The translations under genes and the position numbers were made by a program. DNA of 64,000 bases, taken from Acidobacteriaceae bacterium. Lineage in GTDB: Bacteria; Acidobacteriota; Terriglobia; Terriglobales; Acidobacteriaceae. Of the stretch, positions 38,251 to 47,341 are shown piece by piece (positions within the stretch are counted from its first letter, which is position 1; every line of letters begins with the position of its first letter). The stretch lies in assembly GCA_003170825.1 (NCBI GenBank), contig PMYL01000023.1, positions 27,998 to 91,997 on the forward strand, in the 5' to 3' direction. The notes under the pieces are model-generated. The model ran no database searches, had not been told where the DNA came from, and saw nothing but the letters and a program-made list of their open reading frames with translations.

Positions 38251-39387
38251 CTATCCCCGCTCCTCCATGGGAATCCAGTGGGCGGGGTAGACGGGGCCGA
38301 TGTACTCGGCGCGGGGGCGGATGAGGCGGTTGTCGTCCAACTGCTCGATGATGTGGGCGGTCCAGCCGGCGATGCGGCTGATGGCGAAGATGGGCGTGTA
38401 GAGGTCGATGTCGATGCCCAGTGTGGCGTAGGTGGAGGCGGAGTAGAAATCCACGTTGGCGTTCAGCTTCTTGTCGGCGTTGATGTAGAGCTCGATGGCG
38501 CGGGAATAATCGAACCATTTGGGCATGCCGGCGTCCTTGCCGAGCTGCTCGCTCATCTTGCGCAGGTGGGTGGCGCGGGGGTCCTCGGTTTTATAAACGC
38601 GGTGGCCAAAGCCGGAGATTTTCTGCTTGGCGGCCAGCATGCTCTTGACGTATTCGACCGGATCGGCGCCGGCTTTATCGATGGCGTAGAGCAGGCGCAT
38701 CACGCCCTCGTTGGCGCCGCCGTGGAGCGGCCCTTTGAGCGCGCCGATGGCGCCGGTGACGGCCGAGTGGATGTCTGCCAGGGTGGCGGCGATGACGCGG
38801 GCGGCAAAGGTGGAGGCGTTCAGTTCATGCTCGGCATGCAGGACCAGCGCCATGTCCATGGTCCTGACGGCGGTTTCCGAAGGCATCACGCCGTTCAGCA
38901 TCCACAGGAAGTTGGCGGCGTGGTTCAGCGAGCGGTCAGGCGGCACAATCTCACGGCCCTTGCGCAGCCGGTCGAAAATGGCCACCAGCATGGCGATCTG
39001 CGCAGTGAGGTTATAGCTCTTGCGCACGTTGGCGTCGTGAGAGTTGTCTTTCTCGTCGGCGTCGTAAAAGCTGAGCGCGGAGACGGCGGTGCGCAGCACT
39101 TCCATGGGCGTGGCCGAGGTGGGAAATGCGCGCAGCATGTCGACCATGCGCTGGTCGAGCGACCGGGCGAGCGCCAGTTGCGACTGGAACTCGCGCAGCT
39201 CCAGCTGGTTGGGCAGGATGCCGTTCCACAGCAGGTAGGTGGTCTCCTCGAAGGTCGAGTTCACGGCCAGTTCGTGAATGTCGATGCCGCGATAGGCCAG
39301 CACTCCCGCGTCTCCGTCGATCCAACAGATCCCGGAGTTGGCCGCAACAATTCCTTCCAGACCCTTCCCTGCGCCAGCAGTCGACAT
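38251..39387 (-). CDS. gltA: Citrate synthase (2-methylcitrate synthase-like)
   Basis: A 378-aa type II citrate synthase that condenses oxaloacetate with acetyl-CoA in the TCA cycle. The ATG at 39387 follows GGGGGAG and replaces the longer track start. Catalytic residues are His in GPLHGGANEG, His in SGFGHRVYKTEDPRA and Asp in NVDFYSAST. The size and the SGICWIDGDAGVLAYRG N-terminus fit the short Gram-positive/archaeal-type subfamily, which also includes 2-methylcitrate synthases. Main-pathway citrate synthase is favoured because no prp genes are adjacent. Confidence 0.9.
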   Translation of the reverse strand: MSTAGAGKGLEGIVAANSGICWIDGDAGVLAYRGIDIHELAVNSTFEETTYLLWNGILPNQLELREFQSQLALARSLDQRMVDMLRAFPTSATPMEVLRTAVSALSFYDADEKDNSHDANVRKSYNLTAQIAMLVAIFDRLRKGREIVPPDRSLNHAANFLWMLNGVMPSETAVRTMDMALVLHAEHELNASTFAARVIAATLADIHSAVTGAIGALKGPLHGGANEGVMRLLYAIDKAGADPVEYVKSMLAAKQKISGFGHRVYKTEDPRATHLRKMSEQLGKDAGMPKWFDYSRAIELYINADKKLNANVDFYSASTYATLGIDIDLYTPIFAISRIAGWTAHIIEQLDDNRLIRPRAEYIGPVYPAHWIPMEERG

Positions 39388-39835
39388 ACCTTCGGATCTC
39401 CCCCTTGCGATGTTTTTTTGGCGGTTGCGGCGGATGTCCTGGCCTTTGAAAAGAGCCCGGCGCCTGAAAATGCAGTAAAGATGTTTATATCGTAGCGATT
39501 CCATACTTGTCACGGAGCGCGGGAAAACAGGGGCCTCAGGGCCGCTGGACCATCGTGGCCGGCGAGCGTCCGACGGGCTGGGCGCAATTTCCCCGCGCGT
39601 CCTGTATCCTTATCTATATTCTGTCGATTCTCCCGGAGGCGCGCCGAGCGGAAATTCTGGCGCTCGACAGGGAGGGCTGGATTTCCGCGAAGACACGGGA
39701 GATTCCAGGGCAAGAATCCTCGAAACGGCGTCTAAAGGAACAGAATGTCGCCATCACCAGGGCCTGAGGCCGCATGCACAGGCCCGAAAAAGCGGTTCGC
39801 TGAACGGGCCGCGAGAGAGACGAAAGGCAAAACAC
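39388..39835. other. Divergent intergenic region gltA / membrane coiled-coil gene
   Basis: A 448-bp gap with no supported gene. The small track ORFs here overlap on both strands and lack recognisable content. It should hold the two divergent promoters; CTTATCTATATTCTG near 39610 is the most promoter-like run on the plus strand. Confidence 0.4.
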
Positions 39836-40672
39836 ATGAGTGAAGTTGACGATACCCAAAGAACCTACTCCGGCGCATTGCTTGCGGTGCTCGCCGTGGC
39901 CCTTTTGGCCGCGCTGGGCGGCCTGATCTGGAGCTACACGCTCAGCGGCCGGCTAACAAGCCAGGAAGCCGCGCTGACCGAAGCCAAGGAGCAGAACAAG
40001 AATCTGTCTGCGGAACTGCGCGAGACCGACGCCCGCCTCAAGGTGGCCACCGAAGAACTGGGCCAATCCCTGGGGTTGACGCAGAAGCAGATGGACGCCC
40101 GCGCCCAGGAGATCATTCACCGCGAGCAGGCCGACGAGGCCAATGCCAAACGGCTGGAGGCCGCACAGAAGGAGACCGCGCAGCAGATCACGGCCGTCTC
40201 CGGGGCGGTCACCGACGTGAAGACCGACGTGGGCGGGGTGAAGACCGATTTGGGCAAGACGCAGAGCGACCTGGCCAACGCGGTGACCCAGTTGACGTCG
40301 ATGAAGGGGGATTTGAACGGCCACAGCAGCTTGATTGCCCGCAACCACGACGAGTTGGATCTGCTCAGGCACAAGGGCGACCGCACCTACTATGAGTTCA
40401 CCCTGACCAAGGGCCAGAAGAAGCCCGTGGGCACGGTGAGCCTGGAGCTGAAAAAGGCCGACGGCAAGAAGAACACCTTCAACCTGGAGGTGACTTCAGA
40501 CGACAAGACCGTCCCCAAGAACAACAGGGGAGTGTTCGAGCCGCTGCAGTTTTACAGCGGCAAGGACCCGCTGCTCTTTGAGATCGTGGTGAACGCGGTC
40601 AATTCAAACAAGCAGGTTACCGGGTACCTGTCGGTGCCCAAGAGCGCGCCGGCTCCTCCTACTGTTCAATAA
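39836..40672 (+). CDS. Membrane-anchored coiled-coil protein, hypothetical
   Basis: A 278-aa protein with one N-terminal membrane helix (ALLAVLAVALLAALGGLIWSY), a long coiled coil (about 40-165; SQEAALTEAKEQNKNLSAEL, then repeated VKTDVGGVKTDLGKTQSDLA) and a C-terminal beta-rich domain (about 180-265; TYYEFTLTKGQKKPVGTVSL). The domain should face the periplasm. No family name can be given. The gene ends 14 bp inside the convergent neighbour's 3' end. A role in envelope sensing or scaffolding is possible but not shown. Confidence 0.75.
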   Translation: MSEVDDTQRTYSGALLAVLAVALLAALGGLIWSYTLSGRLTSQEAALTEAKEQNKNLSAELRETDARLKVATEELGQSLGLTQKQMDARAQEIIHREQADEANAKRLEAAQKETAQQITAVSGAVTDVKTDVGGVKTDLGKTQSDLANAVTQLTSMKGDLNGHSSLIARNHDELDLLRHKGDRTYYEFTLTKGQKKPVGTVSLELKKADGKKNTFNLEVTSDDKTVPKNNRGVFEPLQFYSGKDPLLFEIVVNAVNSNKQVTGYLSVPKSAPAPPTVQ

Positions 40673-41282
40673 CCGCGCCGGGAGGGGGTGCGAGCACCAG
40701 GCTTTGCTGGTAGCGGAAGGCAAAGGTGAAGTTCAGATTTTTGCGCGCATCCCACTCCTGCTTGCTCAGACGAAAGGCCGAAACGATGGATCCCTCCACG
40801 GTCTGGCCGGGGTCGATGGTCGTCTCCATGGACAGCGCCTTGCCGTGCGGCGCCGGCATCTCCGGATAGGCGAGAAACACCCGGTCATAATCGGCCGCCG
40901 TTGCCGCGTAGCTGGAGTGGATGCCGTCGTTGAGCGTGGCATTGGCCGTGATGTTGTGCAGAAAGAGCGGATGCATGCTCTGGTTATGCAGCTTGACCAG
41001 GGCGAAGACATACACCTGGTCGAAGCTCTTCTGGGGCATGGGTGCGCCGTTGGCGTCGAACTCAGGGGTCACGGTGAGTTGCGGGTGGACCCACACCTGC
41101 TCAATTTCTCCACTGGCGATGGGCGGCTTTTGCCCGGCGATCACGTAGATCGCGATGGCGAGGGTGACCAGCACGGCGGCGACCACGGTGGCCCAGACCA
41201 CGTGGCTGGAACCCTTTGTATAGTCCTCACCTGGGGCGGCATCGTCCAATTCTTCCGGGGAATCCTGCTGGAGAAGGCTCAT
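40659..41282 (-). CDS. Single-pass membrane protein, hypothetical
   Basis: A 207-aa protein: an acidic cytoplasmic N-terminus (SPEELDDAAPGEDYTKG), one membrane helix (VVWATVVAAVLVTLAIAIYVIAG) and an extracytoplasmic beta-rich domain (KSFDQVYVFALVKLHNQSMH through ENITANATLND-like text to FRYQQSLVLAPP). No known family was recognised. Its 3' end overlaps the convergent gene by 14 bp. It follows polX on the same strand after a 108-bp gap with a hairpin. Confidence 0.7.
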   Translation of the reverse strand: MSLLQQDSPEELDDAAPGEDYTKGSSHVVWATVVAAVLVTLAIAIYVIAGQKPPIASGEIEQVWVHPQLTVTPEFDANGAPMPQKSFDQVYVFALVKLHNQSMHPLFLHNITANATLNDGIHSSYAATAADYDRVFLAYPEMPAPHGKALSMETTIDPGQTVEGSIVSAFRLSKQEWDARKNLNFTFAFRYQQSLVLAPPPGAVIEQ

Positions 41283-41328
41283 CGCGCCCTTATCTTATCT
41301 CCACCAGTGCAAAGCAGGCTATGAATTC

Positions 41329-41356
41329 GTATGCACTGTTGCGGGAAAGTGCATAC
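41329..41356. promoter_or_regulatory. Inverted repeat with TGCACT half-sites
   Basis: GTATGCACT (41329-41337) pairs with AGTGCATAC (41348-41356) across a 10-nt loop. Further TGCACT or AGTGCA copies flank it near 41306 and 41359. It lies between polX and the next gene, so it could end the polX transcript or bind a regulator. Confidence 0.4.
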
Positions 41357-41390
41357 TTCTGCACTGAAAGCGGTGCCTTTTTGCTCCGGC

Positions 41391-43142
41391 TTACGGCCTC
41401 GGCCTGAGCGCGGCCAGAAAAGCCTCCGCTCCCAGCGTGTTCAACACGTCTTCCGGACCCAGCCAGGCGCGGCGCAGTTGGCGGATGCCGTACTCCATCT
41501 TGCCCAGGTTGCGGACGTCATGGGAGTCCGAGTTGATGACAATGCGGCAACCCAGCTCTTTGGCCAGGCGGAGGTCGCGGTCGCAAAGATCGAGCCGTTC
41601 GGGAGCGGCGTTGTGCTCGACGGCGACGCCCAGCTCGGCCGCACGGCGCAGCACCACTCCCAGGTCCAGGGCAAAGGGCTCGCGGCGCAGCAGCAGGCGG
41701 CCGGTGGGATGGCCCAGAATGCGCACATAGGGGTTCTCGATGGCCCGCAACACCCGCGCCGTCATCTCCTCGCGGCTTTGCTCGAAACGCGTGTGCACGC
41801 AGGCGATGACGATCTCCATTTGCGCCAGCACCTCGTCGTCCAGGTCGAGCGCGCCCTCGGCCAGAATGTCCACCTCAATACCTGTAAAGACGCGGATGCG
41901 GCCCTCCATCTGGCGGTCCACTTCGCGGATGCGCTGGATCTGTTCAAGCGCCCGCTGCTCGTCCAGGCCGTTGGTCATGGCCAGGTTTTTGGAGTGGTCG
42001 GTGATGGCGATGTACCGGTATCCGCAAGCCAGAGCGGCCTCGGCCATCTCGCGGATGGTGTCGTGGCCGTCGGTGGCGTTGGTGTGCATATGCAGGTCGC
42101 CGCGCAGGTCGGCTCTCTCGGTGAGCCGGGGCAGCGAGTGGCGGGCGGCGGCCTCAATCTCGCCCAGGTTCTCGCGCAGTTCGGGCGGAATCCAGTCCAT
42201 GCCGAGGGCGGCGTAGATCTCTTCCTCGGTGGCAGCGGCCACGGTCGAGCTGTCGTCGAGGCGGGCCAGCGCCCACTCGCTCAGTGTGTAGCCCATCTTG
42301 AGGGCTCGCTGGCGGAGGGCCACATTGTGCGCCTTGGAGCCGGTGAAGTACTGCAGCGCGGCGCCATAGGAGGCCGAAGGAAGCAGGCGCACGTCCACTT
42401 GCATGCCGCTGGCGAGATGGAAGCTCACCTTGTTCTCTCCCCTGGCGATCATGTTGTGGATGCCGGGGTAGGCGGCCACGTATTCGACCGCGGCGGCGGT
42501 ATGCTCGGGGGCGCAGGCGGAGCCGGAGGCCAGCAAGTCCAGGTCGCCAGCGGTTTCGCGGCCGCGTCGCAGGGAGCCGGCGGGGGTTATCTTCTCAATG
42601 CCGGGGAAGGCCAGCAGATACGACGCAGTGCGCTGGGCTGCCTCCTCGGCCACGTCGATGCGGAAGCGGCCGGCGCTGCGGCGATAGTCGTCGATGCCCT
42701 TGCGAAGCTTCTCGATCTGTTTTTCGCCCATGCGGGGCAGTTCGGTCAGGCGGCCCGCTTCAATGGCCTCAGCGAGCTGGTCGATGCCGGCGATTTGCGC
42801 CGCGGACCACAGCAGCGCGACGGTCTTGGGGCCCATGCCGGGCAGTTTCAGGAGCTCCAGAAGGCCCACGCCGTACTTGGCCAGCAGTTCCTCGCGCAGC
42901 GGCAGTGTGCCGGTGGCGGCGATGGCCCGCAGATTGGCGGCCATCCCCTTGCCGATGCCAGGGATCTCCATCAGGCGGGCGGTCGAGGCCGCGTCGGCCG
43001 TCAGGGCGTTTAGATCATGGGTGGTTTGCTCGGCGGCCTCGGCGGCGCGGCGATAGCTGCGGATACGGAAACCGTCGCCGCCGTCGATCTCCAGCAGATC
43101 GGCGGTCTCGGAAAGCAGACGGGCCATGGTGGGGTTGTCCAT
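41391..43142 (-). CDS. polX: DNA polymerase/3'-5' exonuclease PolX (family X with PHP domain)
   Basis: A 583-aa base-excision-repair polymerase. N-terminal helix-hairpin-helix segments (IPGIGKGMAANLRAI, LPGMGPKTVALLW) lead into a family X polymerase core. Its metal-binding Asp pair lies in ETAGDLDLLASG, with a third Asp in QVDVRLLP. The C-terminal PHP domain carries DLHMHTNATDGHD, AITDHSKNLAM, GIEVDILAEG and the closing INSDSHDVRNL. All expected catalytic motifs are present and the length is normal (about 570-580). The long plus-strand ORF over the same span is a shadow. Confidence 0.95.
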   Translation of the reverse strand: MDNPTMARLLSETADLLEIDGGDGFRIRSYRRAAEAAEQTTHDLNALTADAASTARLMEIPGIGKGMAANLRAIAATGTLPLREELLAKYGVGLLELLKLPGMGPKTVALLWSAAQIAGIDQLAEAIEAGRLTELPRMGEKQIEKLRKGIDDYRRSAGRFRIDVAEEAAQRTASYLLAFPGIEKITPAGSLRRGRETAGDLDLLASGSACAPEHTAAAVEYVAAYPGIHNMIARGENKVSFHLASGMQVDVRLLPSASYGAALQYFTGSKAHNVALRQRALKMGYTLSEWALARLDDSSTVAAATEEEIYAALGMDWIPPELRENLGEIEAAARHSLPRLTERADLRGDLHMHTNATDGHDTIREMAEAALACGYRYIAITDHSKNLAMTNGLDEQRALEQIQRIREVDRQMEGRIRVFTGIEVDILAEGALDLDDEVLAQMEIVIACVHTRFEQSREEMTARVLRAIENPYVRILGHPTGRLLLRREPFALDLGVVLRRAAELGVAVEHNAAPERLDLCDRDLRLAKELGCRIVINSDSHDVRNLGKMEYGIRQLRRAWLGPEDVLNTLGAEAFLAALRPRP

Positions 43143-43255
43143 CGGATCAGTCTCCGTGAACCTCCCTCAGGGGCTAAAGCCCCATCTACTCATACCCGTC
43201 AATGTACGAGCTGAAGCCCGCACCCTTCGCTCAAGCAAAGTTTTTTGACAGGTTC

Positions 43256-43450
43256 TTAGAGGTCGGCGGCCAGCGTACTGCTGATGGTGGAGAACGAATT
43301 GTTGATGCCCTTGGCTAGCTCGCTCATGCCGGTGACAGCACCGAAGGCGATCAGAGCAACGACCAGAGCATACTCGACCAGATCCTGGCCTTCTTCGCCG
43401 TTCTTCAGGTCCTGGAACTTCACATACAGCTTAAGAAGCATGTCGTTCAT
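43256..43450 (-). CDS. flp: Flp/Fap-type pilin
   Basis: A 64-aa type IVb pilin. The cytoplasmic leader ends at the prepilin cleavage pattern Gly-Gln in EEGQDLVEYALVVALIAFGA, with Glu at position +5 and a hydrophobic helix following. After cleavage the mature pilin would be about 43 residues. Flp pilins are used in Tad adhesion pili, but no tad/cpa genes are in the window. A sigma-54-type promoter lies 57-72 bp upstream on the minus strand. Confidence 0.88.
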   Translation of the reverse strand: MNDMLLKLYVKFQDLKNGEEGQDLVEYALVVALIAFGAVTGMSELAKGINNSFSTISSTLAADL

Positions 43451-43475
43451 TTGGATTCACTCCCTGGGCGGAATT

Positions 43476-43494
43476 TCCCAGCGACAGGCTGGGA
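43476..43494. promoter_or_regulatory. Hairpin in the flp leader
   Basis: TCCCAGC-gacag-GCTGGGA forms a 7-bp stem in the predicted 5' untranslated region of flp, 26 bp upstream of the start codon. It may affect mRNA stability or translation. Confidence 0.35.
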
Positions 43495-43506
43495 GACCCT
43501 TTGTAT

Positions 43507-43522
43507 AGCACTTGGTGCGCCA
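43507..43522 (-). promoter_or_regulatory. Sigma-54 (-24/-12) promoter for the Flp pilin gene
   Basis: The minus strand reads TGGCGC-ACCAA-GTGCT. It matches the consensus TGGCAC-N5-TTGCT with the GG and GC doublets at the correct spacing. The predicted leader is about 45 nt. Pilin genes are often sigma-54 dependent. Confidence 0.65.
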
Positions 43523-44067
43523 TACTTGAAGCCTGGCATTCATCATCAAAATCAACAACTTACTGAAATTGCGGCAATAGAGCAGCGCACCGCAGTGTAA
43601 ACGCCAGTATACAGGTAATCGAACAAGGTTACTGAGAGCTGGAGGTAATCGAGCCCTTGGTCGATGCAATCCTCGACTCTTCGCTCAGGTTCAAGTCCGA
43701 AGGGATTTCGTTTGTCTTCGCTGCGGCCAAGCTGCCCTCACTCATAGTCCACCCCGCCTGTGGAATTCCAAACTTGCCCCCTACCCAACTTTTGGGCAGA
43801 CTCGGCGGTTGTCCAGAAATGGATAGGGATTTTGGGGGTTATTGGGCAAAGCCGGAACAAGGAATCACGATCGGAGATCAGGGATCAGGAGGGGATACCG
43901 GCCAGGAGATGGCCCCATCCGGATTCGCGCCCATCGGATGGTAACGCACGCTCGGCAGGAAACCTTCAGAGCTGAACAGCGCGTTGTGACGGACGTCAGG
44001 GGTTCGGGCACACTTCACGTGTGCCACCTTGCGGCAGTCTTGCTGTTACGCCCGGTCTTACGCGCCG

Positions 44068-44298
44068 CTAGGCTGCGGTGTGGGCGGTGTCCTTGAAGCG
44101 GACCACTGCATCCGCCTGGGGACCTTTCTGACCTTGGACGATGTCGAACTCCACGTCATCGCCCTCTTTCAGCGTTTTGTATCCGTCCAACTGAATCGAT
44201 GAGTAGTGGACGAATACATCCGGCCCGTCTTCGCGTCCGATGAATCCGTAGCCCTTGGCGTTGTTAAACCACTTGACCTTCCCTTTGTACTGAGCCAC
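44068..44298 (-). CDS. cspA: Cold-shock protein (CspA family)
   Basis: A 76-aa single cold-shock domain that binds single-stranded RNA/DNA. The GTG at 44298 was chosen because AGGAG lies just upstream and the protein then begins [13 protein letters not shown], the family start; the track ORF adds 18 unlikely residues. RNP1 is KGYGFIG and RNP2 is VFVHYS. The last residues (KDTAHTAA) form a short extra tail. Confidence 0.93.
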   Translation of the reverse strand: MAQYKGKVKWFNNAKGYGFIGREDGPDVFVHYSSIQLDGYKTLKEGDDVEFDIVQGQKGPQADAVVRFKDTAHTAA

Positions 44299-44511
44299 AG
44301 GCTCCTGCTTTCTTTGGGTGTTGCGAGTATCCGGAGAGCGAGGGGATCGCACACCGATACCTAATCGCGCACCGATACCTATAAGACGTGAAAAATCGAA
44401 GAAAGGTTGATTCTTTTATAAAGATCGGTTTCAAGGAATGCGACGGACCGATGCAGACCACCGGCCCTGGCTGGAAGTTATTGAATCGGCAGAGCAAACG
44501 GGCCGCGGCAA

Positions 44512-45228
44512 CTACTTCTTGCGCTTGCCGGCCAGCTTTCGCGCATACAGGAGTACGCCGGTGAGCGTTTTGCCGTCCAGAATGGCGCCCTTTTCGATCA
44601 TTTTCAGCGCCTCGGAGAGCTTGACCAGGCGCAATTCGATCTGTTCGTCCTCATCCCAGTTGGTGTCGCCCGCCACCAGGCCCTCGGCTACGAAAACCTT
44701 CATGGATTCGCCCAGAAAACCGGGGCTGGCGTAGTACTCGGCCAGCGGCTTCCACTTCTTTGCGCTGTAGCCGGTCTCTTCGGCCAGTTCGCGCTGGGCG
44801 CCGGCGAGGGCGTCTTCGCCGGGATCGAGCTTGCCGGCAGGCAGTTCCCATAAAAATTGGTTGGCGGCATGACGGTACTGGCGCTCGACCACGATCCAGG
44901 GATTTTTCTTGTTTTTCGAGCTGTCGATGGCCAGGATGACCACGCTGCCGTTGTGGCGGATGACGTCGCGCTCGCTCTTGCGGCCGCCGGGCTCGATCAG
45001 CTTGTCGTGGAACACGCGGAAGAGCGGTCCCTGATAGACGACCACGGAACTGAGCAATTGCGCCGTCTCCGCGGCTGCCGCGGCTTTGGGGGCCTTCAGC
45101 TTCTTCCGCTTCCGGGCCTTGGCCGGCTTTGACTTGGCGGCTGCTGCTTTTTGGGGTTGGGCGGGCGTCACTTTCTTAAGCCCCTTCTTTGGTTTGGCGG
45201 CTTTTGCCGCCTTCTCTTTGCTGGGCAT
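44512..45228 (-). CDS. Nudix hydrolase (ADP-ribose pyrophosphatase-like) with histone H1-like N-terminus
   Basis: A 238-aa protein. Residues 1-57 are Lys/Ala/Pro-rich (KAAKAAKPKKGLKKVTPAQP, KARKRKKLKAPKAAAAA), like bacterial histone H1-type tails. Residues about 60-235 are a Nudix hydrolase with the box GKLDPGEDALAGAQRELAEETGY and the upstream QYRHAANQFLWELPAG block typical of ADP-sugar pyrophosphatases (NudF-like). The Nudix residues are complete. The basic tail could hold the enzyme on DNA or RNA; this is inference. It is divergent from bshC with 139 bp between starts. Confidence 0.87.
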   Translation of the reverse strand: MPSKEKAAKAAKPKKGLKKVTPAQPQKAAAAKSKPAKARKRKKLKAPKAAAAAETAQLLSSVVVYQGPLFRVFHDKLIEPGGRKSERDVIRHNGSVVILAIDSSKNKKNPWIVVERQYRHAANQFLWELPAGKLDPGEDALAGAQRELAEETGYSAKKWKPLAEYYASPGFLGESMKVFVAEGLVAGDTNWDEDEQIELRLVKLSEALKMIEKGAILDGKTLTGVLLYARKLAGKRKK

Positions 45229-45367
45229 TTCTTGTCTCTCTCCTCAAAACGCAGTCAGGGAAAGTATACGCACTGCGTTCGCGGTGCGGCTCAACCCAGG
45301 CGGCACTTGTGCATCGAATCCGCCCGGCGTGGCATCCTTAACAGAGCCGAATACCCAAGGGAACGAA

Positions 45368-46996
45368 TTGCCGACCGCAGACTGTTATCCCATTACCGTT
45401 GTGCCGGGGCTGAGCCGGCTGTTTCTGGACTACTGCGCCGGGAATGCATCTGTACGCCCGTTCTACGCCTCGCTGCCGCCCGAAAGCGGCTGGTCCGCCG
45501 CGGCGGACGGCCGCCCGGTTCCCGCGCATTGGCCGGAGCTGGTCCAGCTGCTGGCGGAACAGAATCCGCCCTCCACTGCACGGGGGGGCGCTGCCGAGGC
45601 GGCTCTCGCTGCGTTGAGCCAGGGCGCGGGAGCGGTGGTTACCGGGCAGCAGGTGGGGTTGTTCGGCGGGCCTCTGTTTACTCCTTTCAAGGCGGCCACC
45701 GCCGTGGCCCGCGCGCACCAGGCGACGGCGGCAGGCCATCCCCACGCCGCTGTCTTCTGGCTGGCCACGGAAGACCACGACTTTGCCGAGATTAACCACG
45801 TCACGTTTCCCGATGGGGATGTCTCGCGCAAGCTGATCTACTCCGCCGCACCCGATGTTCCACGGCCAGTCGGCGGCATTGTGCTTGGCGACGAGATCGT
45901 CTCACTGGTCGAGCAGGCAGGCCAACTCGTCTACGAAGACTCGCTGGAGGCGCTGACTGCGGCCTGGCGGCCCGGACGCACTTTTGCGCAGGCCTTCGCC
46001 GATTTCTACTCGAAGGTATTTGCCTCCCAGGGGCTGCTGGTGCTGGACGCAAGCGGGCGCGCATTCCACCGCATGGGCGCATCGGTGCTGCGAGCGGCCA
46101 TCGAGCGCGCCGACGAGCTTCATGCGGCTCTGGTCGAGAGGAACGGTGAACTCGAGGCCGCCGGTTATCACGCCCAGGTGGCCGTCGTCCCACATTCAAG
46201 CCTGCTTTTCCTCATTGACGAGCGCGACGGCGCGCGCCTCGCGCTCAAGTGCCATGCACCCTCGGTACGGGAACCGAACGGTCTTTGGCAGGCCGGCCGG
46301 CAGAGCTACGCGACCGCAGATCTGCTGGGGATTCTCGACACCGAGCCGGAGCGCATATCGCCCTCTGCGCTGCTGCGGCCAGTCTTTCAGGATTTTCTTC
46401 TTTCCACGTCGCTCATGGTCGGTGGTCCGGCGGAAGTTGCCTACTTTGCGCAATCCGCGGTGCTTTACGAGCGCATTCTCGGTCGCCAGACGCCGATCCG
46501 GCCTCGCTTCTCCGCCACGCTCATCGCGCCTGCAACCGGCTCATACCTTCGCAAATACGAACTGACGCTCGACCGCGTCTTCGGGCAGAGCGCAGACTCG
46601 CTGGCGCATTCGCTGGCCGCGCGCGCAATGCCGGTGGAAGGCAAACAGAGACTGGCCGCGGCGGGCAACGCACTCGATGTCGAACTCAGCGCGCTACTCA
46701 AATGGATGCATGAGCTCGACGCGGGCCTCGGCCGATCGAGCGAGACGGCGGCAAGCAAGATGCGCTACCAAATGAATCGAATGCGGCGGCTCGCCGCCAA
46801 CTTCCAGTTGCAGCGCGAGACCAAGCTCGGCCGCCACGCCGAGGAGATCGTAAACGCGCTCTATCCAGGCGGCGTATTGCAGGAGCGGGTGTACGGCGCG
46901 GCGTACTACTTCATGGTCTATGGCTCCGGCCTGGCCGAAGAACTGACCGCGCAAGCTGCAAACCGCTGCCCAGGGCACACCGCACTCTGGTTATAG
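45368..46996 (+). CDS. bshC: Putative cysteine ligase BshC (bacillithiol synthesis)
   Basis: A 542-aa protein that adds Cys to glucosaminyl-malate in the last step of bacillithiol synthesis. The TTG at 45368 follows AAGGGA and gives the usual length (about 540); the track ORF starts 94 codons earlier inside the Nudix gene region. Family blocks are ITVVPGLSRLFLDYCAG, VTGQQVGLFGGPLFTPFKA, WLATEDHDFAEINHV, and SLMVGGPAEVAYFAQ. The C-terminal coiled coil ends RVYGAAYYFMVYGSGLAEEL. bshA and bshB are not in the window. Bacillithiol would replace glutathione as the low-molecular-weight thiol. Confidence 0.92.
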   Translation: MPTADCYPITVVPGLSRLFLDYCAGNASVRPFYASLPPESGWSAAADGRPVPAHWPELVQLLAEQNPPSTARGGAAEAALAALSQGAGAVVTGQQVGLFGGPLFTPFKAATAVARAHQATAAGHPHAAVFWLATEDHDFAEINHVTFPDGDVSRKLIYSAAPDVPRPVGGIVLGDEIVSLVEQAGQLVYEDSLEALTAAWRPGRTFAQAFADFYSKVFASQGLLVLDASGRAFHRMGASVLRAAIERADELHAALVERNGELEAAGYHAQVAVVPHSSLLFLIDERDGARLALKCHAPSVREPNGLWQAGRQSYATADLLGILDTEPERISPSALLRPVFQDFLLSTSLMVGGPAEVAYFAQSAVLYERILGRQTPIRPRFSATLIAPATGSYLRKYELTLDRVFGQSADSLAHSLAARAMPVEGKQRLAAAGNALDVELSALLKWMHELDAGLGRSSETAASKMRYQMNRMRRLAANFQLQRETKLGRHAEEIVNALYPGGVLQERVYGAAYYFMVYGSGLAEELTAQAANRCPGHTALWL

Positions 46997-47341
46997 GGGG
47001 ATCAGAGACCGGTGACCGCCGGACGCGATTGGATCGGAAAACACCCGATGAAAACCGCCCATAAACTAAGAGGCGGGCCGCCGGTTTCGGGAGTGGAAGA
47101 ACTTCCCGAAGCCGGTTGCCCGCTGGACCCTGAAGCGGGTCTGGGTGATATTGTTAGCTTAGGCTAATTCCCAGCGAAAGCAAGTTCTTTTTTTGCACAA
47201 AATTCCCGATTCGTGACCGCAGTCACAGGACCCCGCCGATCAGGAGCCAACTGCGTTGACTTGGGGGTCCGCCCCTGATACAAAAAAGTGTTCCATCCAC
47301 GTAAAAACTAGGTTTGACCGCCGGAGCGAACCGGTGCCACA
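46997..47341. other. Intergenic region upstream of the atp operon
   Basis: A 345-bp gap with no gene. It holds a strong hairpin (47073-47123) and, downstream of it, an AT-richer stretch (TTGTTAGCTTAGGCTAATTCC near 47150) that may be the atp promoter area. Confidence 0.45.
47073..47123 (+). terminator. Strong hairpin after bshC
   Basis: GCGGGC-cg-CCGGTTTCGGGA pairs with TCCCGAAGCCGG-tt-GCCCGC (one G-T pair) around an 11-nt loop. It lies 76 bp past the bshC stop. There is no U-tract, so it may terminate weakly or shape the atp leader. Confidence 0.5.

Larger units (their letters stand above)
43451..44067. other. Intergenic region between cspA and flp
   Basis: A 617-bp gap, one of the longest in the window. 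It holds the pilin leader hairpin and sigma-54-type promoter next to flp, paired GGTAATCGA copies near 43611 and 43644, and a GATCAGGGATCAGG short-repeat tract near 43876-43893. The AT content is higher than around it. I see no coding frame with recognisable content. Confidence 0.5.

Noticed and set aside
41331-43013. A 560-aa plus-strand ORF
   Set aside because: It lies antisense to polX, which has all its catalytic motifs; the ORF is a GC-rich shadow.
43680-43705. GGTTCAAGTCC as a tRNA T-arm
   Set aside because: No acceptor, D or anticodon stems could be built around it.
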